Source: Pantoea eucrina (lineage in GTDB: Bacteria > Pseudomonadota > Gammaproteobacteria > Enterobacterales > Enterobacteriaceae). From it: DNA of 62,550 bases. Shown one piece after another: positions 30,258 to 43,100 of this stretch (positions are counted from its first letter, which is position 1; every line of letters begins with the position of its first letter). The position numbers and the translations under genes are program-made. The DNA is taken from the NCBI RefSeq assembly GCF_002095385.1, contig NZ_MIPP01000023.1, forward strand, positions 1 to 62,550, written 5' to 3'. The notes beneath the pieces are model-generated. The model did no database searches and was not told the origin of the DNA. It saw nothing but the letters and a program-made list of their open reading frames with translations.

Positions 30258-31586
30258 GTGAAGGAACGCAGTACCGAGCTGGTTCAGGGTTTTCGCCATA
30301 CCGTTCCCTATATTAATGCCCATCGCAACAAGACGTTTGTCATCATGCTGGGCGGCGAAGCCATTGAGCATGAAAACTTCTCCAGTATCGTTAACGATAT
30401 TGGCCTGCTGCATAGCCTGGGCATCCGTCTGGTGGTGGTCTATGGCGCACGTCCGCAGATTGATGCCAGCATGGCGCAGCAGCAGCTGGAGCCTCTCTAT
30501 CACAAACACACCCGCGTGACCGATGCGCAATCGCTGGAGCTGGTAAAGCAGGCGGCGGGCCGTCTGCAGCTTGATATTACGGCGCGTTTGTCGATGAGCC
30601 TTAACAACACGCCGCTGCAGGGCGCGCATATTAATGTCGTCAGCGGTAACTTTATCATTGCCCAGCCGCTGGGCGTGGATGATGGCGTTGACTACTGTCA
30701 CAGCGGACGCATTCGCCGTATTGATGAAGAGGCGATTCACCGCCAGCTGGATAATAACGCGATTGTACTGCTCGGCCCGGTCGCCGTCTCTGTAACCGGC
30801 GAAAGCTTTAATCTCACCTCAGAAGAGGTTGCCACGCAGCTCGCCATCAAGCTCAAGGCAGAGAAGATGATTGGCTTCTGCTCCGAGCAGGGCGTGACCG
30901 ATCGCGCTGGCACAATTATTTCAGAGCTGTTTCCCGGTGATGCGCAGACGCGCATTGATGAGATGGAGAGCGACGGCGATTTTCTGTCCGGTACGGTGCG
31001 CTTTCTGCGCGGCGCGGTGAAAGCGTGTCGCAGCGGCGTGCGCCGCAGCCATCTGATCAGCTATCAGGAGGATGGCGCACTGCTGCAGGAGCTCTTCTCA
31101 CGCGACGGTATCGGTACACAGATTGTTATGGAATCTGCCGAGCAGATCCGGCGCGCCAACATCAACGATATTGGCGGCATCCTGGAACTGATCCGTCCGC
31201 TGGAGCAGCAGGGTATTCTGGTACGGCGCTCGCGTGAACAGCTGGAGATGGAGATCGATAAGTTTACCATCATCCAGCGCGATAATATGACCATCGCCTG
31301 TGCCGCGCTCTACCCGTTCCCGGATGAGCAGATTGGCGAAATGGCGTGTGTGGCAGTACATCCCGACTATCGCAGCTCATCACGCGGCGAGCTGCTGCTG
31401 GATCGCGTGGCGCTACAGGCGCGGCAGATGGGGCTAAAAAAGCTGTTTGTGCTCACCACCCGCAGCATTCACTGGTTTCAGGAGCGGGGCTTTACGCCAG
31501 TAGATATTGAGTCGCTGCCAGAGAGCAAGCAGCAGATGTATAACTATCAGCGTCGCTCAAAGGTGCTGATGGCAGATTTAAAATAA
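30258..31586 (+). CDS. argA: N-acetylglutamate synthase
   Basis: ArgA acetylates glutamate, the first step of arginine synthesis, and is feedback inhibited by arginine. The 442-residue protein (443 in E. coli) has an N-terminal amino-acid-kinase-like domain that binds arginine ([25 protein letters not shown]) and a C-terminal GNAT acetyltransferase domain ([33 protein letters not shown]). The start is GTG 30258 with GAGGGTG upstream, as in E. coli. ARG boxes precede it directly. Confidence 0.97.
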   Translation: MKERSTELVQGFRHTVPYINAHRNKTFVIMLGGEAIEHENFSSIVNDIGLLHSLGIRLVVVYGARPQIDASMAQQQLEPLYHKHTRVTDAQSLELVKQAAGRLQLDITARLSMSLNNTPLQGAHINVVSGNFIIAQPLGVDDGVDYCHSGRIRRIDEEAIHRQLDNNAIVLLGPVAVSVTGESFNLTSEEVATQLAIKLKAEKMIGFCSEQGVTDRAGTIISELFPGDAQTRIDEMESDGDFLSGTVRFLRGAVKACRSGVRRSHLISYQEDGALLQELFSRDGIGTQIVMESAEQIRRANINDIGGILELIRPLEQQGILVRRSREQLEMEIDKFTIIQRDNMTIACAALYPFPDEQIGEMACVAVHPDYRSSSRGELLLDRVALQARQMGLKKLFVLTTRSIHWFQERGFTPVDIESLPESKQQMYNYQRRSKVLMADLK

Positions 31587-31597
31587 GCCACGTATTC

Positions 31598-31740
31598 CAG
31601 GGCCGCATAAATGCGGCCCCTGCGTGATCCTGTAGGGGCGCCATTTATGGCGCCCTGGCCGCACGGGAAATTCCGGGCCGCGTTATTTTCCCCCCAGGGC
31701 CGCATTAATGCGGCCCCTACAGGAGCACGTAGGGGCGCGA
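31598..31740. repeat. palindromic repeat elements (locus B)
   Basis: Between convergent argA and recD lie GGGCCGCATAAATGCGGCCC (31600-31619), GGGCGCCATTTATGGCGCCC (31636-31655) and GGGCCGCATTAATGCGGCCC (31697-31716), with CCTAC...GTAGG arms. These are the same two palindrome types as at 21134 and 53089 in a different arrangement. No gene is seen in this 171-bp gap. Confidence 0.88.
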
Positions 31741-31757
31741 TTATCCTGTACGAAGCT

Positions 31758-33605
31758 TTACGCGTCAGACGTCGCGCCAAGCCGTGACAGCAGGCCGCTG
31801 CGGCGCTGCGTGCGCAGCTGGACTGCGCGACGGAAAATGTTTTCATCACTGTAGAGCGTCAGCTGCCTGCGGGCACGCGTAATCGCGGTATAAATTAACT
31901 CCCGCGTCAGCACCGGTAAAAACTGGGCCGGCATCACCAGCGCGGTGTGCTCAAACTCCGAACCCTGCGACTTGTGCACCGTCATGGCCCAGGCGGTATC
32001 GTGTGCCGGCAGTCGGCTCGGCTGGACCGCTTTGATGGTCCCGTCCGGCAGCGGGAAGAAGACCTTCAGCACGCCCTCCTCGTCTGTCAGCGTGATACCG
32101 ATATCGCCGTTAAACAGGCCCAGCGCGCTGTCATTGCGCGTGACCATTACCGGCCGTCCCGGATACCAGCGGCTGCCGCCTGCGGGGCGACGGATCAGCT
32201 GCAGCTGTATCAGCTTCTGCTCAATACGCTGATTGAGTCCTTCCACGCCAAACGGCCCTTCGCGCAGCGCGCACAGCAGCTGATAGCGGCCGAAAGAGGC
32301 GAGGATATCAGCCGGCGCGGCATCCTCAGCTACCTGCTGCAGAAAGTCCCGATAACCAGCAGCAATCTCATTCAGCATTCGCTGATACGCTTCACCGCTG
32401 TTTAGCGGCGCACGCGCAATATCACTGAAATTGCTCTGAAAGGCGCGCTCCACCGCCTGCGCATCACCGGCGTTAACGGCTGCTGCCAGCTGGCCGATGC
32501 CGGAGCTGGCATCAAAACGGTAGCTTTTACGCAGCAGGCAGATCGCATCGCGCACCGCGGGTGCTGCGGTTTCATTACTGCCGCCGATCTCACAGCCGGT
32601 CATCAGCGTCAGCTGCGTGGCGCGCACCGGACTGTAGCCCGCCTCCGCACAGCGACAGATATCGCCCAGTACTGCTCCCGCCTCTACGGAGGCAAGCTGG
32701 TCGCGGTCGCCGAGAAAAATTACCCGCGCCTGCGATGGCAGCGCGGCAATCAGGCTGGCCATCATGCCGAGATCCACCATGGAAGCTTCATCCACCACCA
32801 GCACATCGAGATGCAGCGGATTACCGGCATGGTAACGCAAACGCTGCGTTTCAGGCTGTGCGCCCAGCAGGCGATGCAGCGTGGTGGCCTCCTCCGGAAA
32901 GCGCTGGCGCTCCTGCTCGCTGACCGCCAGCTGCTGCAGCGCTTTTCCCAGTGACTCCGTCAGGCGCGCCGCCGCTTTGCCGGTTGGGGCCGCCAGCTGA
33001 ATGCGCAGCGCGCCGTCGCTCAGGCGGATCAGCGCCGCCAGCAGTTTTGCCACGGTGGTGGTTTTGCCGGTGCCCGGCCCGCCGGAAATCACCGCGGTCT
33101 TCTGCGTTAATGCGACAGCAGCGGCAATCTTCTGCCAGTCATCCGGCGCGGTGCCAAACAGCGCATCCAGCACGCTGCGTACCTGCTCCGGGGCAAACGG
33201 CTGCGGCGCAGCCTGAGGATGGAAAAAGCGCGCCACGTCACCTTCATGATGCCATAAGCGATGCAGATAGAGCCGGTCGTCGCTCAGTACAACAGGGGCC
33301 GCGCGATCGCGGGAGCTGAGCGCATCCCAGCCCGCCAGCAGGCTGTGCCAGTCGTGCGGATCGCCTGCTGCCTGCCAGATCGCCTGCGCCAGTTCGGGAT
33401 GACGGCCGCGAAACAGCTGCTCGCGGTTAAGCTGGGCCAGCGGCAGGCAGACATGCCCTTCTCCGGCTTCAGCGCTGAGACAGGCAGCAGCCAGTAAGCG
33501 GGCGGGTTCATCGCTGGTGGCTATCAGCTGAGCAAACTGCACGTCCAGCGGGCGCAGCAGCCGCAGCTCTGTTGCCTGCTTTAATAGCGTAGTGATATCG
33601 CTCAT
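31758..33605 (-). CDS. recD: exodeoxyribonuclease V subunit alpha (RecD)
   Basis: RecD is the fast 5'-3' helicase motor of RecBCD. The 615-residue protein (608 in E. coli) is a superfamily 1B helicase: Walker A is [10 protein letters not shown] near residue 175, Walker [16 protein letters not shown] near 270, motif [17 protein letters not shown] near 300, and the last motifs are [12 protein letters not shown] and TRARRQL. It overlaps recB by 4 bp (ATGA). It is the last gene of recC-ptrA-recB-recD. Confidence 0.97.
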   Translation of the reverse strand: MSDITTLLKQATELRLLRPLDVQFAQLIATSDEPARLLAAACLSAEAGEGHVCLPLAQLNREQLFRGRHPELAQAIWQAAGDPHDWHSLLAGWDALSSRDRAAPVVLSDDRLYLHRLWHHEGDVARFFHPQAAPQPFAPEQVRSVLDALFGTAPDDWQKIAAAVALTQKTAVISGGPGTGKTTTVAKLLAALIRLSDGALRIQLAAPTGKAAARLTESLGKALQQLAVSEQERQRFPEEATTLHRLLGAQPETQRLRYHAGNPLHLDVLVVDEASMVDLGMMASLIAALPSQARVIFLGDRDQLASVEAGAVLGDICRCAEAGYSPVRATQLTLMTGCEIGGSNETAAPAVRDAICLLRKSYRFDASSGIGQLAAAVNAGDAQAVERAFQSNFSDIARAPLNSGEAYQRMLNEIAAGYRDFLQQVAEDAAPADILASFGRYQLLCALREGPFGVEGLNQRIEQKLIQLQLIRRPAGGSRWYPGRPVMVTRNDSALGLFNGDIGITLTDEEGVLKVFFPLPDGTIKAVQPSRLPAHDTAWAMTVHKSQGSEFEHTALVMPAQFLPVLTRELIYTAITRARRQLTLYSDENIFRRAVQLRTQRRSGLLSRLGATSDA

Positions 33606-36600
33606 GCATCCTCTCCCTGCCCGCGAAACAGGCTATCAAGTTGTGTGACAAATTCAGCGGCAGGACGGGTGAAAAAGACGCCATTATCAGGCGAACTGCC
33701 ATCCATACCGCGCAAAAACAGATAAAACACGCCGCCCATATGCTGCTCATAGTCGTAATCGGGCAGCCGGTGCTGCAGAAACCGGTGCAGCGCCAGCGTA
33801 TAGAGCTGATACTGCAAATCGTAGCGATGGTCAATCATCGCCTGTGCCATGGCATCCGGGGTATAGGCTTCATGACTCTCCCCCAGCCAGTTGGATTTAT
33901 AATCCAGCAGGTAATATTTTCCGTCCCGGCGAAACACCAGGTCGATAAAGCCTTTGAGCATGCCCTGCACCTGACTGAAGTTAAGTGCGGGCGCCTGCGC
34001 AGAGAGCGGGTCATGCTGGCGCATCAGCCGGTCCAGCGCGGGAGCGGTAAGCAGAGCGCTGATAGGCAGATAAAACTCCATCTCAATCAGGCGGTCGCGT
34101 GCGGCCACGTCAGCCAGCCGGATCTGCTGCGCATTAAGCGGCGTAGTCACAACCCGCTCAATCCAGCTGCTCAGCACCGGCTGCCAGTGCAGCGGGTAGC
34201 CGTTCTGCTGCAGATGCTGCTCCAGCAGCTCCGTCCCTGGCGGCTGGGTAAAGTCGATCGACTCAAACAGCTCATGCAGAAACGTACCCGGTGCGGCACC
34301 GCGCGGAAAATGATGTGGCGTCAGCACAACCTCTTCGGTCGCCGCCTGCTGCTCTTCACCCGCCGCTTCCAGGTCGAAGTGGGGCACCACCTCCAGCAGG
34401 CGATGCGCGCTGTGCTGCTGCAGACCTGAATAGCTGGTCACGCGCCACGATTCAGCCAGCTGGCGCGATATCGCGCGTGCATGCAGATCGTCGCGTACGC
34501 CAGCCTGCACCTGCCAGCGTGCGGCTTCAGCACGATCGGCCATCACCACCTCGCACCCTTCGCCGTTCAGCGCTTCCAGCAGCGCGCCGAGCTGCTCTGC
34601 CGTCGCCGCTTCGCCGCGCTGCAGCAGATAGCCCAGCGCACTTTTATGCAGGTCGCTCTCGCCCTCTTTTTTGCGCGCGCCGCGAAACAGCGGCGCCACG
34701 CCGATGCTGCAGTGATACACAGAGCGCGTCAGCGCAACATAAAGCAGGCGAAGATCTTCTGCCAGTCGCTCCTGTTCCGCCAGCGCCAGGCTCTGCTCAT
34801 CGCCCTGCAAATCCAGCACCGCGCTGAAGTTATCGCGGTCGTGGTAAAGCGCAATATCTGCTTCACGGAATCCGGCTGCAAACGGCAGCCAGACCAGCGG
34901 ATACTGCAGCCCTTTCGATTTATGGATGGTGACGATCTGCACCAGATGGCGGTCGCTCTCCAGTCGCAGCTGCTGGCTGGCCGACTGACTGTCGGGCCGC
35001 GCTATCTGCTGTGCCAGATAACGTACCAGCGCATGCGGGCTGTCAAGCTGCGATGCCGCTTCCTGCAGCAGCTCCCCCAGATGCAGCAGATCGGTCAGGC
35101 GGCGCTCGCCATTTTCCGACGCCAGCATATTTTCGGCCAGCTGGCGCTCCAGCATAATTTCCCGCAGCATTGGCAACACCCCACGCTGATGCCAGAGGCG
35201 CTGCCAGCGCGCAAAGGTATCTACCAGCGTGTCCCAGCCGCGCGCATCGCGATCGAGCGCATCCAGCTGAGCCGCATCCAGCGCAAATAGCGAAGTCGCC
35301 AGCGCCGTACGCAGCATCCGCTCCTGTTCCGGAGCCAGAATAGCGCGCAGCAGCCAGAGCAGCTCGCGCGCTTCCGGTGTCGTGTAAACGCTGTCGCGGT
35401 TAGAGAGATAGACTGAGGGGATCGCGAGCTGCGCCAGCGCTTCGCGGATCTGATTCGCTTCGTTGCGGCTGCGCACCAGCACCGTGATATCCGATGCCTG
35501 TACGGGCCGCAGCGCCGGCCCTTTTCCCAGCATCGCCTCGCCCTGCTGCCCCGCCTGCAGCCAGCGGCTGATATCCATTGCGCACTGCTTTGCCATTTGC
35601 TGCTGATATTCGCTGACGCTGGCACCGCTGCCGGGCTGCAGCCAGAAGCGCAGCGCGGGCTGCTCTCTGCCCTCTGCCTTTAGCGACAGCGCCTGGTTAG
35701 GCGGCGCAAACTGCACCGGCAAAAACGGAATTTCAGCAAACAGAAAGGGAGCCGGCAAGCGCGAGAAAAGCTGGTTTACGCTCTCTACCATCGCGGGTGA
35801 CGAGCGCCAGTTAGTGTCCAGCGTATAGTGCGCCGCAATTTCATTACGCGCCCGGATATAGGTAAAAATATCCGCCCCGCGGAAAGCGTAGATCGCCTGT
35901 TTGGGATCGCCTATCAGCAGTAGCGCATGTTCAGGCTGATGCATATAGAGCGTACGGAAAATCCGGTACTGCTGCGGATCGGTATCCTGAAATTCATCGA
36001 TCAGCGCCACCGGGTAGCGCTGCCGGATCAGCTGCGCCAGCTGCGCGCCGCCCGCCTGCTGCAGCGCATCATCAAGCCGGCTCAGCAGATCGTCAAAGCC
36101 CAGCAGCGCCTGCAGCCGCTTCTGTTTATGCACCGCCTCACGCACTTCGGTCAGCGCCCGAGCAATGACCACATCACGCAGCGACAGCGGTTCAGCCAGA
36201 AACGCGTCAATTGCGCTGAACAGCGCGTGCCGCGGGGCGTCGCCTTTTTTGGTTTTCTCATCCAGTATCCGCTGCCCGAAGCGTGCCAGCTCGGGCGGAA
36301 CCTGGTAATCACTGCTGTCGCTATGGGCCCACTGGCTCACTTTACTGACCCAGGCGGGCAGATGTTTGCTGCTGTAGCTGCGCTTATCCACGCCCGACTG
36401 CTCAACCAGCGTCTGCACGTCATCACCCAGCGTTCGCCACTGCGCTTTGATCTCCGCGATGCGCGCCATATTACGTGCATGCCGCGACGCAAGCGTCTCC
36501 TGGTCATCCGGCGGCAGCCGCAGCGAGGGCGACTCTCCCTGCAGCCACGGGCGCAGGGTAGCCAGCAGCTGTTCCGGCCCCAGCCATTCGGTGACAATCA

Positions 36601-37144
36601 CGCGCGCGATATCCAGCGTCAGCGGATAGCAGTGACGCCGCCAGAAATCAGCCGTTGCCTGACGCAGGAGCGGATGCTCATCTTCAATCAGCTGCTGTTC
36701 AAACAGCATGCCGGACTCAAACGCGTTAAGATTGAGCATACGCTGGCAGAAGCCGTGGATGGTGAAAATAGCGGCTTCATCCATCTGTCTTTCCGCCGCC
36801 AGCAGCAGCGAGGCGGCCTCTTCCCGCTGCGGGATCGCCTGCAGCAGTGCGGTCAGCATCGCATCGCTGCTGACGCCGCGAATACAGGCGAGCCGCAGCG
36901 CGTGGATATTCGCGCGGATACGACCGCGCAGCTCTGCCGTCGCCGCTTCGGTGAACGTCACCACCAGAATCTCTTCTACCGAGAGCGGACGGCTGTAAGC
37001 GTTCTCTTCGCCCAGACCCAGCAGCAGGCGCAGATAAAGCAGGCCGATGGTAAAGGTTTTACCCGTACCGGCAGAGGCCTCAATCAGGCGCTCGCCGCGC
37101 AGCGGCAGCGTCAGCGGATTGAGGGATTCAGCACGCTGACTCAT
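33602..37144 (-). CDS. recB: exodeoxyribonuclease V subunit beta (RecB)
   Basis: RecB is the 3'-5' helicase, nuclease and RecA-loading subunit of RecBCD. The 1180-residue protein is the same length as in E. coli. The UvrD-like helicase has Walker [13 protein letters not shown] (about residue 22) and Walker B/Q motifs [10 protein letters not shown] and [17 protein letters not shown], then [15 protein letters not shown]. The C-terminal PD-(D/E)XK nuclease has [20 protein letters not shown] with the catalytic D...D-K residues near 1067-1082. It starts within the ptrA stop (4-bp overlap). Confidence 0.98.
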   Translation of the reverse strand: MSQRAESLNPLTLPLRGERLIEASAGTGKTFTIGLLYLRLLLGLGEENAYSRPLSVEEILVVTFTEAATAELRGRIRANIHALRLACIRGVSSDAMLTALLQAIPQREEAASLLLAAERQMDEAAIFTIHGFCQRMLNLNAFESGMLFEQQLIEDEHPLLRQATADFWRRHCYPLTLDIARVIVTEWLGPEQLLATLRPWLQGESPSLRLPPDDQETLASRHARNMARIAEIKAQWRTLGDDVQTLVEQSGVDKRSYSSKHLPAWVSKVSQWAHSDSSDYQVPPELARFGQRILDEKTKKGDAPRHALFSAIDAFLAEPLSLRDVVIARALTEVREAVHKQKRLQALLGFDDLLSRLDDALQQAGGAQLAQLIRQRYPVALIDEFQDTDPQQYRIFRTLYMHQPEHALLLIGDPKQAIYAFRGADIFTYIRARNEIAAHYTLDTNWRSSPAMVESVNQLFSRLPAPFLFAEIPFLPVQFAPPNQALSLKAEGREQPALRFWLQPGSGASVSEYQQQMAKQCAMDISRWLQAGQQGEAMLGKGPALRPVQASDITVLVRSRNEANQIREALAQLAIPSVYLSNRDSVYTTPEARELLWLLRAILAPEQERMLRTALATSLFALDAAQLDALDRDARGWDTLVDTFARWQRLWHQRGVLPMLREIMLERQLAENMLASENGERRLTDLLHLGELLQEAASQLDSPHALVRYLAQQIARPDSQSASQQLRLESDRHLVQIVTIHKSKGLQYPLVWLPFAAGFREADIALYHDRDNFSAVLDLQGDEQSLALAEQERLAEDLRLLYVALTRSVYHCSIGVAPLFRGARKKEGESDLHKSALGYLLQRGEAATAEQLGALLEALNGEGCEVVMADRAEAARWQVQAGVRDDLHARAISRQLAESWRVTSYSGLQQHSAHRLLEVVPHFDLEAAGEEQQAATEEVVLTPHHFPRGAAPGTFLHELFESIDFTQPPGTELLEQHLQQNGYPLHWQPVLSSWIERVVTTPLNAQQIRLADVAARDRLIEMEFYLPISALLTAPALDRLMRQHDPLSAQAPALNFSQVQGMLKGFIDLVFRRDGKYYLLDYKSNWLGESHEAYTPDAMAQAMIDHRYDLQYQLYTLALHRFLQHRLPDYDYEQHMGGVFYLFLRGMDGSSPDNGVFFTRPAAEFVTQLDSLFRGQGEDA

Positions 37145-40035
37145 GGCGTATCACTCTTAACCGGCAGCGACTGCTGCAGCTGCGCCAGCGCCGCCCAGGT
37201 GGTAAAGCCAGGCAGCGCTGCGTAATCTGCCTGCGGTGCGCTCTCCTGCGTACCGCTGATCTGGGAAATCATCGCCATTCCCTGCTGCCGGATCGCCTGC
37301 CGGAAGAAAGTGGCCAGCTGCGCCGGCGTCAGCTGCTGCACCTGCGCAATCACTTTCTCTCGCGTATCGAACGCATAGTTCTGACGGCTGAAGTCACGAC
37401 TGTAGCGATTGGCTTCCTCCTCCAGCGTCTGAGGACGCTGTTTCAGCTCATTGATCATCGCCTGCTGGTACTGCGCAAAGGTCTCGGGCTTCATGCTGCG
37501 CAGCCGCTGTTCTGCCTGCGGATAGAATGCCTGGAAGCGCTGCAGCAGGAACGCGGGCTGCCGGCTGTTGCTCTGCAGCAGAAAACCGATGCCCCACTGG
37601 CGGCCTATCGGCATCTGATAGGTAAAGACGGCATAGCCCAGCTGCTCTTCCGTGCGCAGCTGGTTATAAAACCACGGCTGGATAATCTGACTCAGCAGCG
37701 TACTGGCAGCCATGCTCTGATATTCATCATACCCGACAGGCACATAGAGCGCCGCCAGCGCGGAATCGCTGCTGCTTCCCGCCTGCTGCAGGTTCGCCTT
37801 GATCGGTTTATCCACCACAACATAGTCACTGCGCCACGGTGCCTCTCCGCTGCTCTGCAGCTGCGCTTTCAGGGCCACGCCAAGCGCTTCCGTCTCTTTT
37901 GCTGAGAGATTACCCACCGCCAGCATCTCTGGTGTCGACTGATGCAGCAGCGCGTCACGCCAGGCGATCACCTCCTGCAGCGTGATCTCCGGCAGCAACC
38001 GGCGGCGTTCGTCGCGCTGGGTATAGGGCAGCTGCGACAGCATCTGCATCGGCTGGATCGCCTGTTCAAACGCTTTGCCTTTTTCAGCCGCATCCAGACG
38101 GTCGCGATACCAGGATTTAGCCTGAGCGAGCTGCGCTTCATCCGGACGGAAGCTGCTGTAACCGGCGACCAGCTCCTGCAGCAGCTGCGGCAAACGCTGG
38201 GTAAATCCGCTGGCGTTAAACACCAGGCCATCATCTTCTCCCACGGAGAAACTGATGCCACCCACCGACGCCTGGGAGTTGAGCTCATCCAGCGCCTGGC
38301 TGGAGAGATAATCATTCAGACCAAACAGCACCTGCTGACGCGCGTCGCCGATCGCTGCCTTATTGCGTAGCGCCAGGGTAATCGCCGCTTTTGGCTCGTC
38401 AGGATAGAACCGGCCCGGCATCCATAAAATACGCATTGCCGCGTCATTACTGAGCACAATCGGATGCGTGTAGTTTTTCCCGTCGCGTGCAATCAGTGAA
38501 AAGTCAGTGGGAATATAGGGATTGAGCGCGGGCAAAGAGAGCGTGATATGCGCTGCACGCTGCTGCCAGTCGCTGTACTGCGCGGCGCTGATTTTATCAA
38601 CCTGATACGGCGCATTAACAAAGTAGGCCTGCTGATTGTGCGGCTCCTGCGGGCTGATATACCAGATGCGGGCATTTTGCGGCGTCATCTCACCAAGGCG
38701 TGCCGCTACCGCTGCAGGATCGAAGCGATCGGCAAGGTAAGGCGCATCCAGCGTGTGCGCGACCGGCACACGCAGCATGGTGTCGGCCAGCCACTGAATG
38801 TAGTCCATATCACGGGTAATTGACGGATAGCGGTAATCAAGCGCCAGCACATGCGATACCTCGTCAAAATAGCGCTTATCAATGCCGTTGCGGCGCAGCA
38901 TATCGAGGTAGCTGAAAATGGCGGCCACGACTTCATCGCGTTGCGTCAGCCCTTTATCCGTCAGCGACACAGAAATAGCAAAGACGCCGCTGCTGCGCTC
39001 GGTGACCGGATCGGCCCCTGCGGTCACGCCATCGGCCAGTCCCTGCTTCTGCAGCCAGTCATTCAGCGTATTGGCGCTGCGGTTACCCAGCAGATAGCCA
39101 ATCAGCGTATCGGTTTTGCTGCGGAAATCGGCGCTGTTGTTCGCGATCCGAAACTCAATCTTCAGCTGTTTACGCGGCTGAGCCGGCACGTAGTGAATAA
39201 TGATGCCTTTCTGCGCTCCGGTGACCACCGGTACATCTATCTCCGGCACGCTAGCCGGATGTGCCGCGACGCGCCCAAAGGTGGCGGCGGCCATCTGCGC
39301 CATCTCAGAGAGCGGTTTATTGCTGTAAATTACTGCTTTCATCAGGCTGGCAGAATAGTGGGTACGGTAGAAGTCGCGCAGCGCCTGCTGCAGTTTGCTG
39401 CCCGGTTTATCACTCAGCGTCTCCAGGTTGCCTCCGGAGAAACGCGAACCCGGATGCTGCGGATTCAGCGTCTCAGCACTGACCTGCGCCATGCGCAGCC
39501 CGTCCCGCGAGCGCGCCATCGTCAGCTCTGCGTTGACGGCGTGACGTTCGCGATCGGCGTTAACCGGATCGAGCAGCGGCTCCGCAATCGCATCCGCCAG
39601 GCGATCTGCCGCAGGCTGCAGCGCATCGTTCTCCACTTCCAGATAGAATGCGGTGCGGTAAGAGGCGGTGCTGGCGTTGTGACTGCCGCCGTGCATTTTA
39701 AGAAATTCCGCAAGATTGTCGGGCTGGGGATAACGTTTTGAGCCCATCAGCACCATATGCTCCAGATAGTGCGCCAGCCCGGGCTGCTGGTCGGGATCGT
39801 CCAGCGAGCCAATCGGCAGCGTCAGCGCCGCCAGCGACTTCGGGGCCTCAGCGTCTGAAACCAGCAGCACCGTCATACCGTTGTTCAGGGTAATCGCCTG
39901 ATAGCTGCGCGGATCGCGATCGCTTTTGCGGATAATGTCATTAACCGGCTGCCAGCCCTGTCCGGTATCGGCAAAAACATTCAGCGCCAGCGCGCCTGAC
40001 AGCAGCGCGCCGATACAGCGTGCGTAAATCCGCAT
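37141..40035 (-). CDS. ptrA: protease III (pitrilysin)
   Basis: PtrA is a periplasmic M16 zinc metalloprotease that degrades small peptides such as insulin B chain. The 964-residue precursor (962 in E. coli) has a Sec signal ending near FADTGQ (about residue 22) and the inverted zinc motif HYLEH (H89, E92, H93), with the third ligand in the VNAELTMARS region. The second, inactive M16 half and the C-terminal domain follow. As in E. coli it is set between recC and recB, although it has no known role in recombination. Confidence 0.97.
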   Translation of the reverse strand: MRIYARCIGALLSGALALNVFADTGQGWQPVNDIIRKSDRDPRSYQAITLNNGMTVLLVSDAEAPKSLAALTLPIGSLDDPDQQPGLAHYLEHMVLMGSKRYPQPDNLAEFLKMHGGSHNASTASYRTAFYLEVENDALQPAADRLADAIAEPLLDPVNADRERHAVNAELTMARSRDGLRMAQVSAETLNPQHPGSRFSGGNLETLSDKPGSKLQQALRDFYRTHYSASLMKAVIYSNKPLSEMAQMAAATFGRVAAHPASVPEIDVPVVTGAQKGIIIHYVPAQPRKQLKIEFRIANNSADFRSKTDTLIGYLLGNRSANTLNDWLQKQGLADGVTAGADPVTERSSGVFAISVSLTDKGLTQRDEVVAAIFSYLDMLRRNGIDKRYFDEVSHVLALDYRYPSITRDMDYIQWLADTMLRVPVAHTLDAPYLADRFDPAAVAARLGEMTPQNARIWYISPQEPHNQQAYFVNAPYQVDKISAAQYSDWQQRAAHITLSLPALNPYIPTDFSLIARDGKNYTHPIVLSNDAAMRILWMPGRFYPDEPKAAITLALRNKAAIGDARQQVLFGLNDYLSSQALDELNSQASVGGISFSVGEDDGLVFNASGFTQRLPQLLQELVAGYSSFRPDEAQLAQAKSWYRDRLDAAEKGKAFEQAIQPMQMLSQLPYTQRDERRRLLPEITLQEVIAWRDALLHQSTPEMLAVGNLSAKETEALGVALKAQLQSSGEAPWRSDYVVVDKPIKANLQQAGSSSDSALAALYVPVGYDEYQSMAASTLLSQIIQPWFYNQLRTEEQLGYAVFTYQMPIGRQWGIGFLLQSNSRQPAFLLQRFQAFYPQAEQRLRSMKPETFAQYQQAMINELKQRPQTLEEEANRYSRDFSRQNYAFDTREKVIAQVQQLTPAQLATFFRQAIRQQGMAMISQISGTQESAPQADYAALPGFTTWAALAQLQQSLPVKSDTP

Positions 40036-40125
40036 GTAAACCCCTTAATCTTACTCTGCCCTGCGGCTGGTTTTCCGCGCAGGTTTATCAACATATTATT
40101 CTGGCGTAAGCGCGACGCTTAGCAG

Positions 40126-43100
40126 CTATTTATCATCCTGATGGGCGAGACGTACCGGCAGATACCACTGCCGTGCTGCAGCGATAATCGCCTGCAGCAT
40201 CTCCTCATTCAGCGTGCGATTCAGGCGCTGGAGATAAGGATCGCTGCCCTCCCCCTGCACCTGATAGCCGCCCTGCCACGCCTGCAGCAGCTTATTCAGC
40301 GCCTTTTTCTGCGTGGCGTCATCTTCCAGCAGCTGGCCGCTTTTGCGATCGAAGCTCGCCTCCAGCCAGGCGCCGCCGCTTTTGTTTAACAGCAGCAGCG
40401 GCTGCGCCAGCCCCTGCTCGCAGGCGGCGGCATACTCTGCCAGCAGCGACTGCGCCCGGTCGGCGGCTACGGCATGAAAGCGCCAGCAACTCTGTTTACG
40501 GCCATACATCCGGCTTACGCCGCTGCCGCCCAGCGCACAGTAGACCAGATGCTCCAGCCACAGCTGCAGTCCGTCATTCATGTTCAGCACGCCAGGCCGC
40601 CAGCGCAGCAGGCCATCAGCCTGCACCTGCGTCAGCCAGCCGGTCAGCCGCACGGTATCGAGCTGCAGATTTACCTCCTGACTCTCTGCCGGCAGGCGCT
40701 CTCCGGCGACTTCCGCCGCAACCTCCTGCATCTCTTCGGTCTGGCTCTGCCAGAAAAGTTCACCAAAGGCGCCATAAGGCAGGTTACCTGCTGCGCGATG
40801 ATGCGCATAGAGCTGCTGCGGATCCTCGCCGTTCACCAGCGCATTGAGCAGCTGCGCGTTTAACTGATAGCGCTCAAGGCTATCAGGTGCAAAGGGCTCG
40901 CTATCGGGCAACTCACTCTCTTCTGTCCAGAATGAGACGCCAAGACGCTGCTGAAACCAGGCGCGAACCGGATGACGCCAGAAGCGCAGCAGCTGCTCCA
41001 GCGTCACAATCTCCTGCGTTTTCACCGCCAGCGGCTGCACGAAGTCGGGCTGTGCCACGCCGCGGCCGGTAGCCGCCGGCAGCCATTCGGCAGCAAAGCT
41101 CTGCCGGTGAGTGTCAGGCGCAAAATTCTCTGCGGCAAATGGCATGCGGCTGTGCAACGTTTGTAAGTGCTCACGTACATGCTGTTCACTGATGTCCGGC
41201 TCGCACTGCTCATCGCCCGGCAGGCAGAAACTCTGTCCCAGATAATCAAGCAGTTCCGTGACCAGCACTGAGGGATAGCGCTCGGTGTTATCCTGAATCG
41301 CCCGGCCGATATAGCTGATATAGAGCTGCTGCTGGGCTGAAATCAGGGCCTCAAGGAACAGATAGCGATCGTCATCACGCCGGCTGCGGTCGCCTTTGCG
41401 CGTCTGCTGCTGCATCAGGTCAAACCCTACCGGTGCCAGCGTGCGCGGGTAGACGCCATCATTCATACCCAGCAGGCAGACGATTTTGAAGGGAATTGAG
41501 CGCATCGGCATCAGCGTACAGAAGTTTACCGGACCTGCCAGAAAACGCTGGCTGATGCGCTGCTGATCGAGACGTGAGCGCAGCTCATCGCGCAGCAGCG
41601 TCACCGGCACCGGCTGCTGATAAGCAGATCCCATACCCTGTTCAATGATCTCTTTCCACTGCGTCTCTACCAGCAGCAGCGCCGCCTCGCTTTCGGCATC
41701 TCCGCTGAAAAAGCTGTCAATCAGCTCACGGCACAGCGGCAGCCACTCCGCCAGCGTGCGCTCACCGGCCAGCCGGCTGCGCCAGGTATCAAGCCGCATC
41801 AGCAGCTCGGCCAGATGTCCCGCCAGCTCTGCGATCAGACCGCTTGACTCATCGTAAGGCAGGATCCCCTGCCAGTCACCGTTGCGGCTCTCAAGCGCAT
41901 AGCCCAGCAGCATACGCTGCAGGCCAAAACGCCAGGTGTGCTGGCCGGTAACCGGCAGCGACAGCGCTTCAATGCTGGCATCGTCCAGCCCCCAGCGAAT
42001 ACCGGACTCCATGACCCAGCGGCGCAGCAGACGCAACCCGCTCTCATCCACGGAAAAACGCTGCGCCAGCGCCGGCACTTCCAGCAGCGCAAGGATCTCC
42101 TCTGAGGCGAAGCGACTCTCCGGCAGCGTCAGCAGGCTCAGCAGCGCCAGAATGGCCGGATGAGCCTGACTGGCACGACGGTCAGAAATGGCAAATGGCA
42201 GATAGCGATCCGGCGGTGCGCTGGCAAATGCCGCCTGAATAAAGGGCGCATAGCTATCGATGTCTGCCACCATAACGATGATATCGCGCGGCTTAAGCTC
42301 AGGATCGGCCTCCATCATCGCCAGCAGGTGATCCTGCAGCACCTCCACTTCACGCTGTGCGCTGTGACAGATCTGCAGCGTGATGGAGCGATCGGCCGGA
42401 TCGAGAGGGCGCTTCTCTGCGCTGTTCATCAGCTCTCCGGCACTCAGACCAATCACCGCGCGATCGTCAAGATTCAGCAGGTCAGCCTGCAGGTTGTGTA
42501 GCAGCGTGTCATCAGGCAGATCGACAAATGCATCGATATCGTTGGCGGCTGACTCCATCTGGCTGAGCAGAAACAGGTTGTCGCGTCCCAGCTTTCCCCA
42601 GGAGGCGAGCAGCGGGTTTGTCAGCTGCTGTTCACCGCTGCTGTTAAACAGCGTGGAGGCGGCTTCAGGTTCGCGAAACAGCGGCAGCGTCTCCTCTGAA
42701 TGCAGACGGCGGCGCTGACGGCTCTGCAGCTTTGCCAGAAACGCGTAATCCTGAATATCCCCCCAGTAGTGGCGGCAGGGATTAGTAAACAGCAGATGAA
42801 TATCGATATGGCGGCCCAGCGCTTCAAGCGCCTGCAGGTAGACTGGCGGCAGCGCGGAGATACCGCAGATAAATACGCGCGGCGGCAGGCCAGGCGGCGT
42901 GCTTTCAGCCCGTTCCAGCGTTTCAATAAAGCGGGCGTACAGATTGGCACGGTGCCACATCGGCTGACCGAGGCTTTCCGTAAAGCTGACCAGATCGCGC
43001 CAGAGCGCTGCCTGCCACTGCTGAGCGTCACCCAGTCCCTCAATCAGTGCACCACGCTCCCAGCTGTTGAGCCAGTCAGCACGATAGACCAGATACTGGT

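Noticed and set aside
31587..31757. Possible small gene between argA and recD
   Set aside because: The gap consists mostly of the palindromic repeats and has no start with a ribosome-binding site.
35927..37225. 432-codon open frame antisense to recB, and similar long frames opposite relA (50-1429), garL/gudD and recC
   Set aside because: All lie fully over well-recognised genes and show the biased composition of complementary-strand frames; none has a start site with a ribosome-binding sequence or a known domain.
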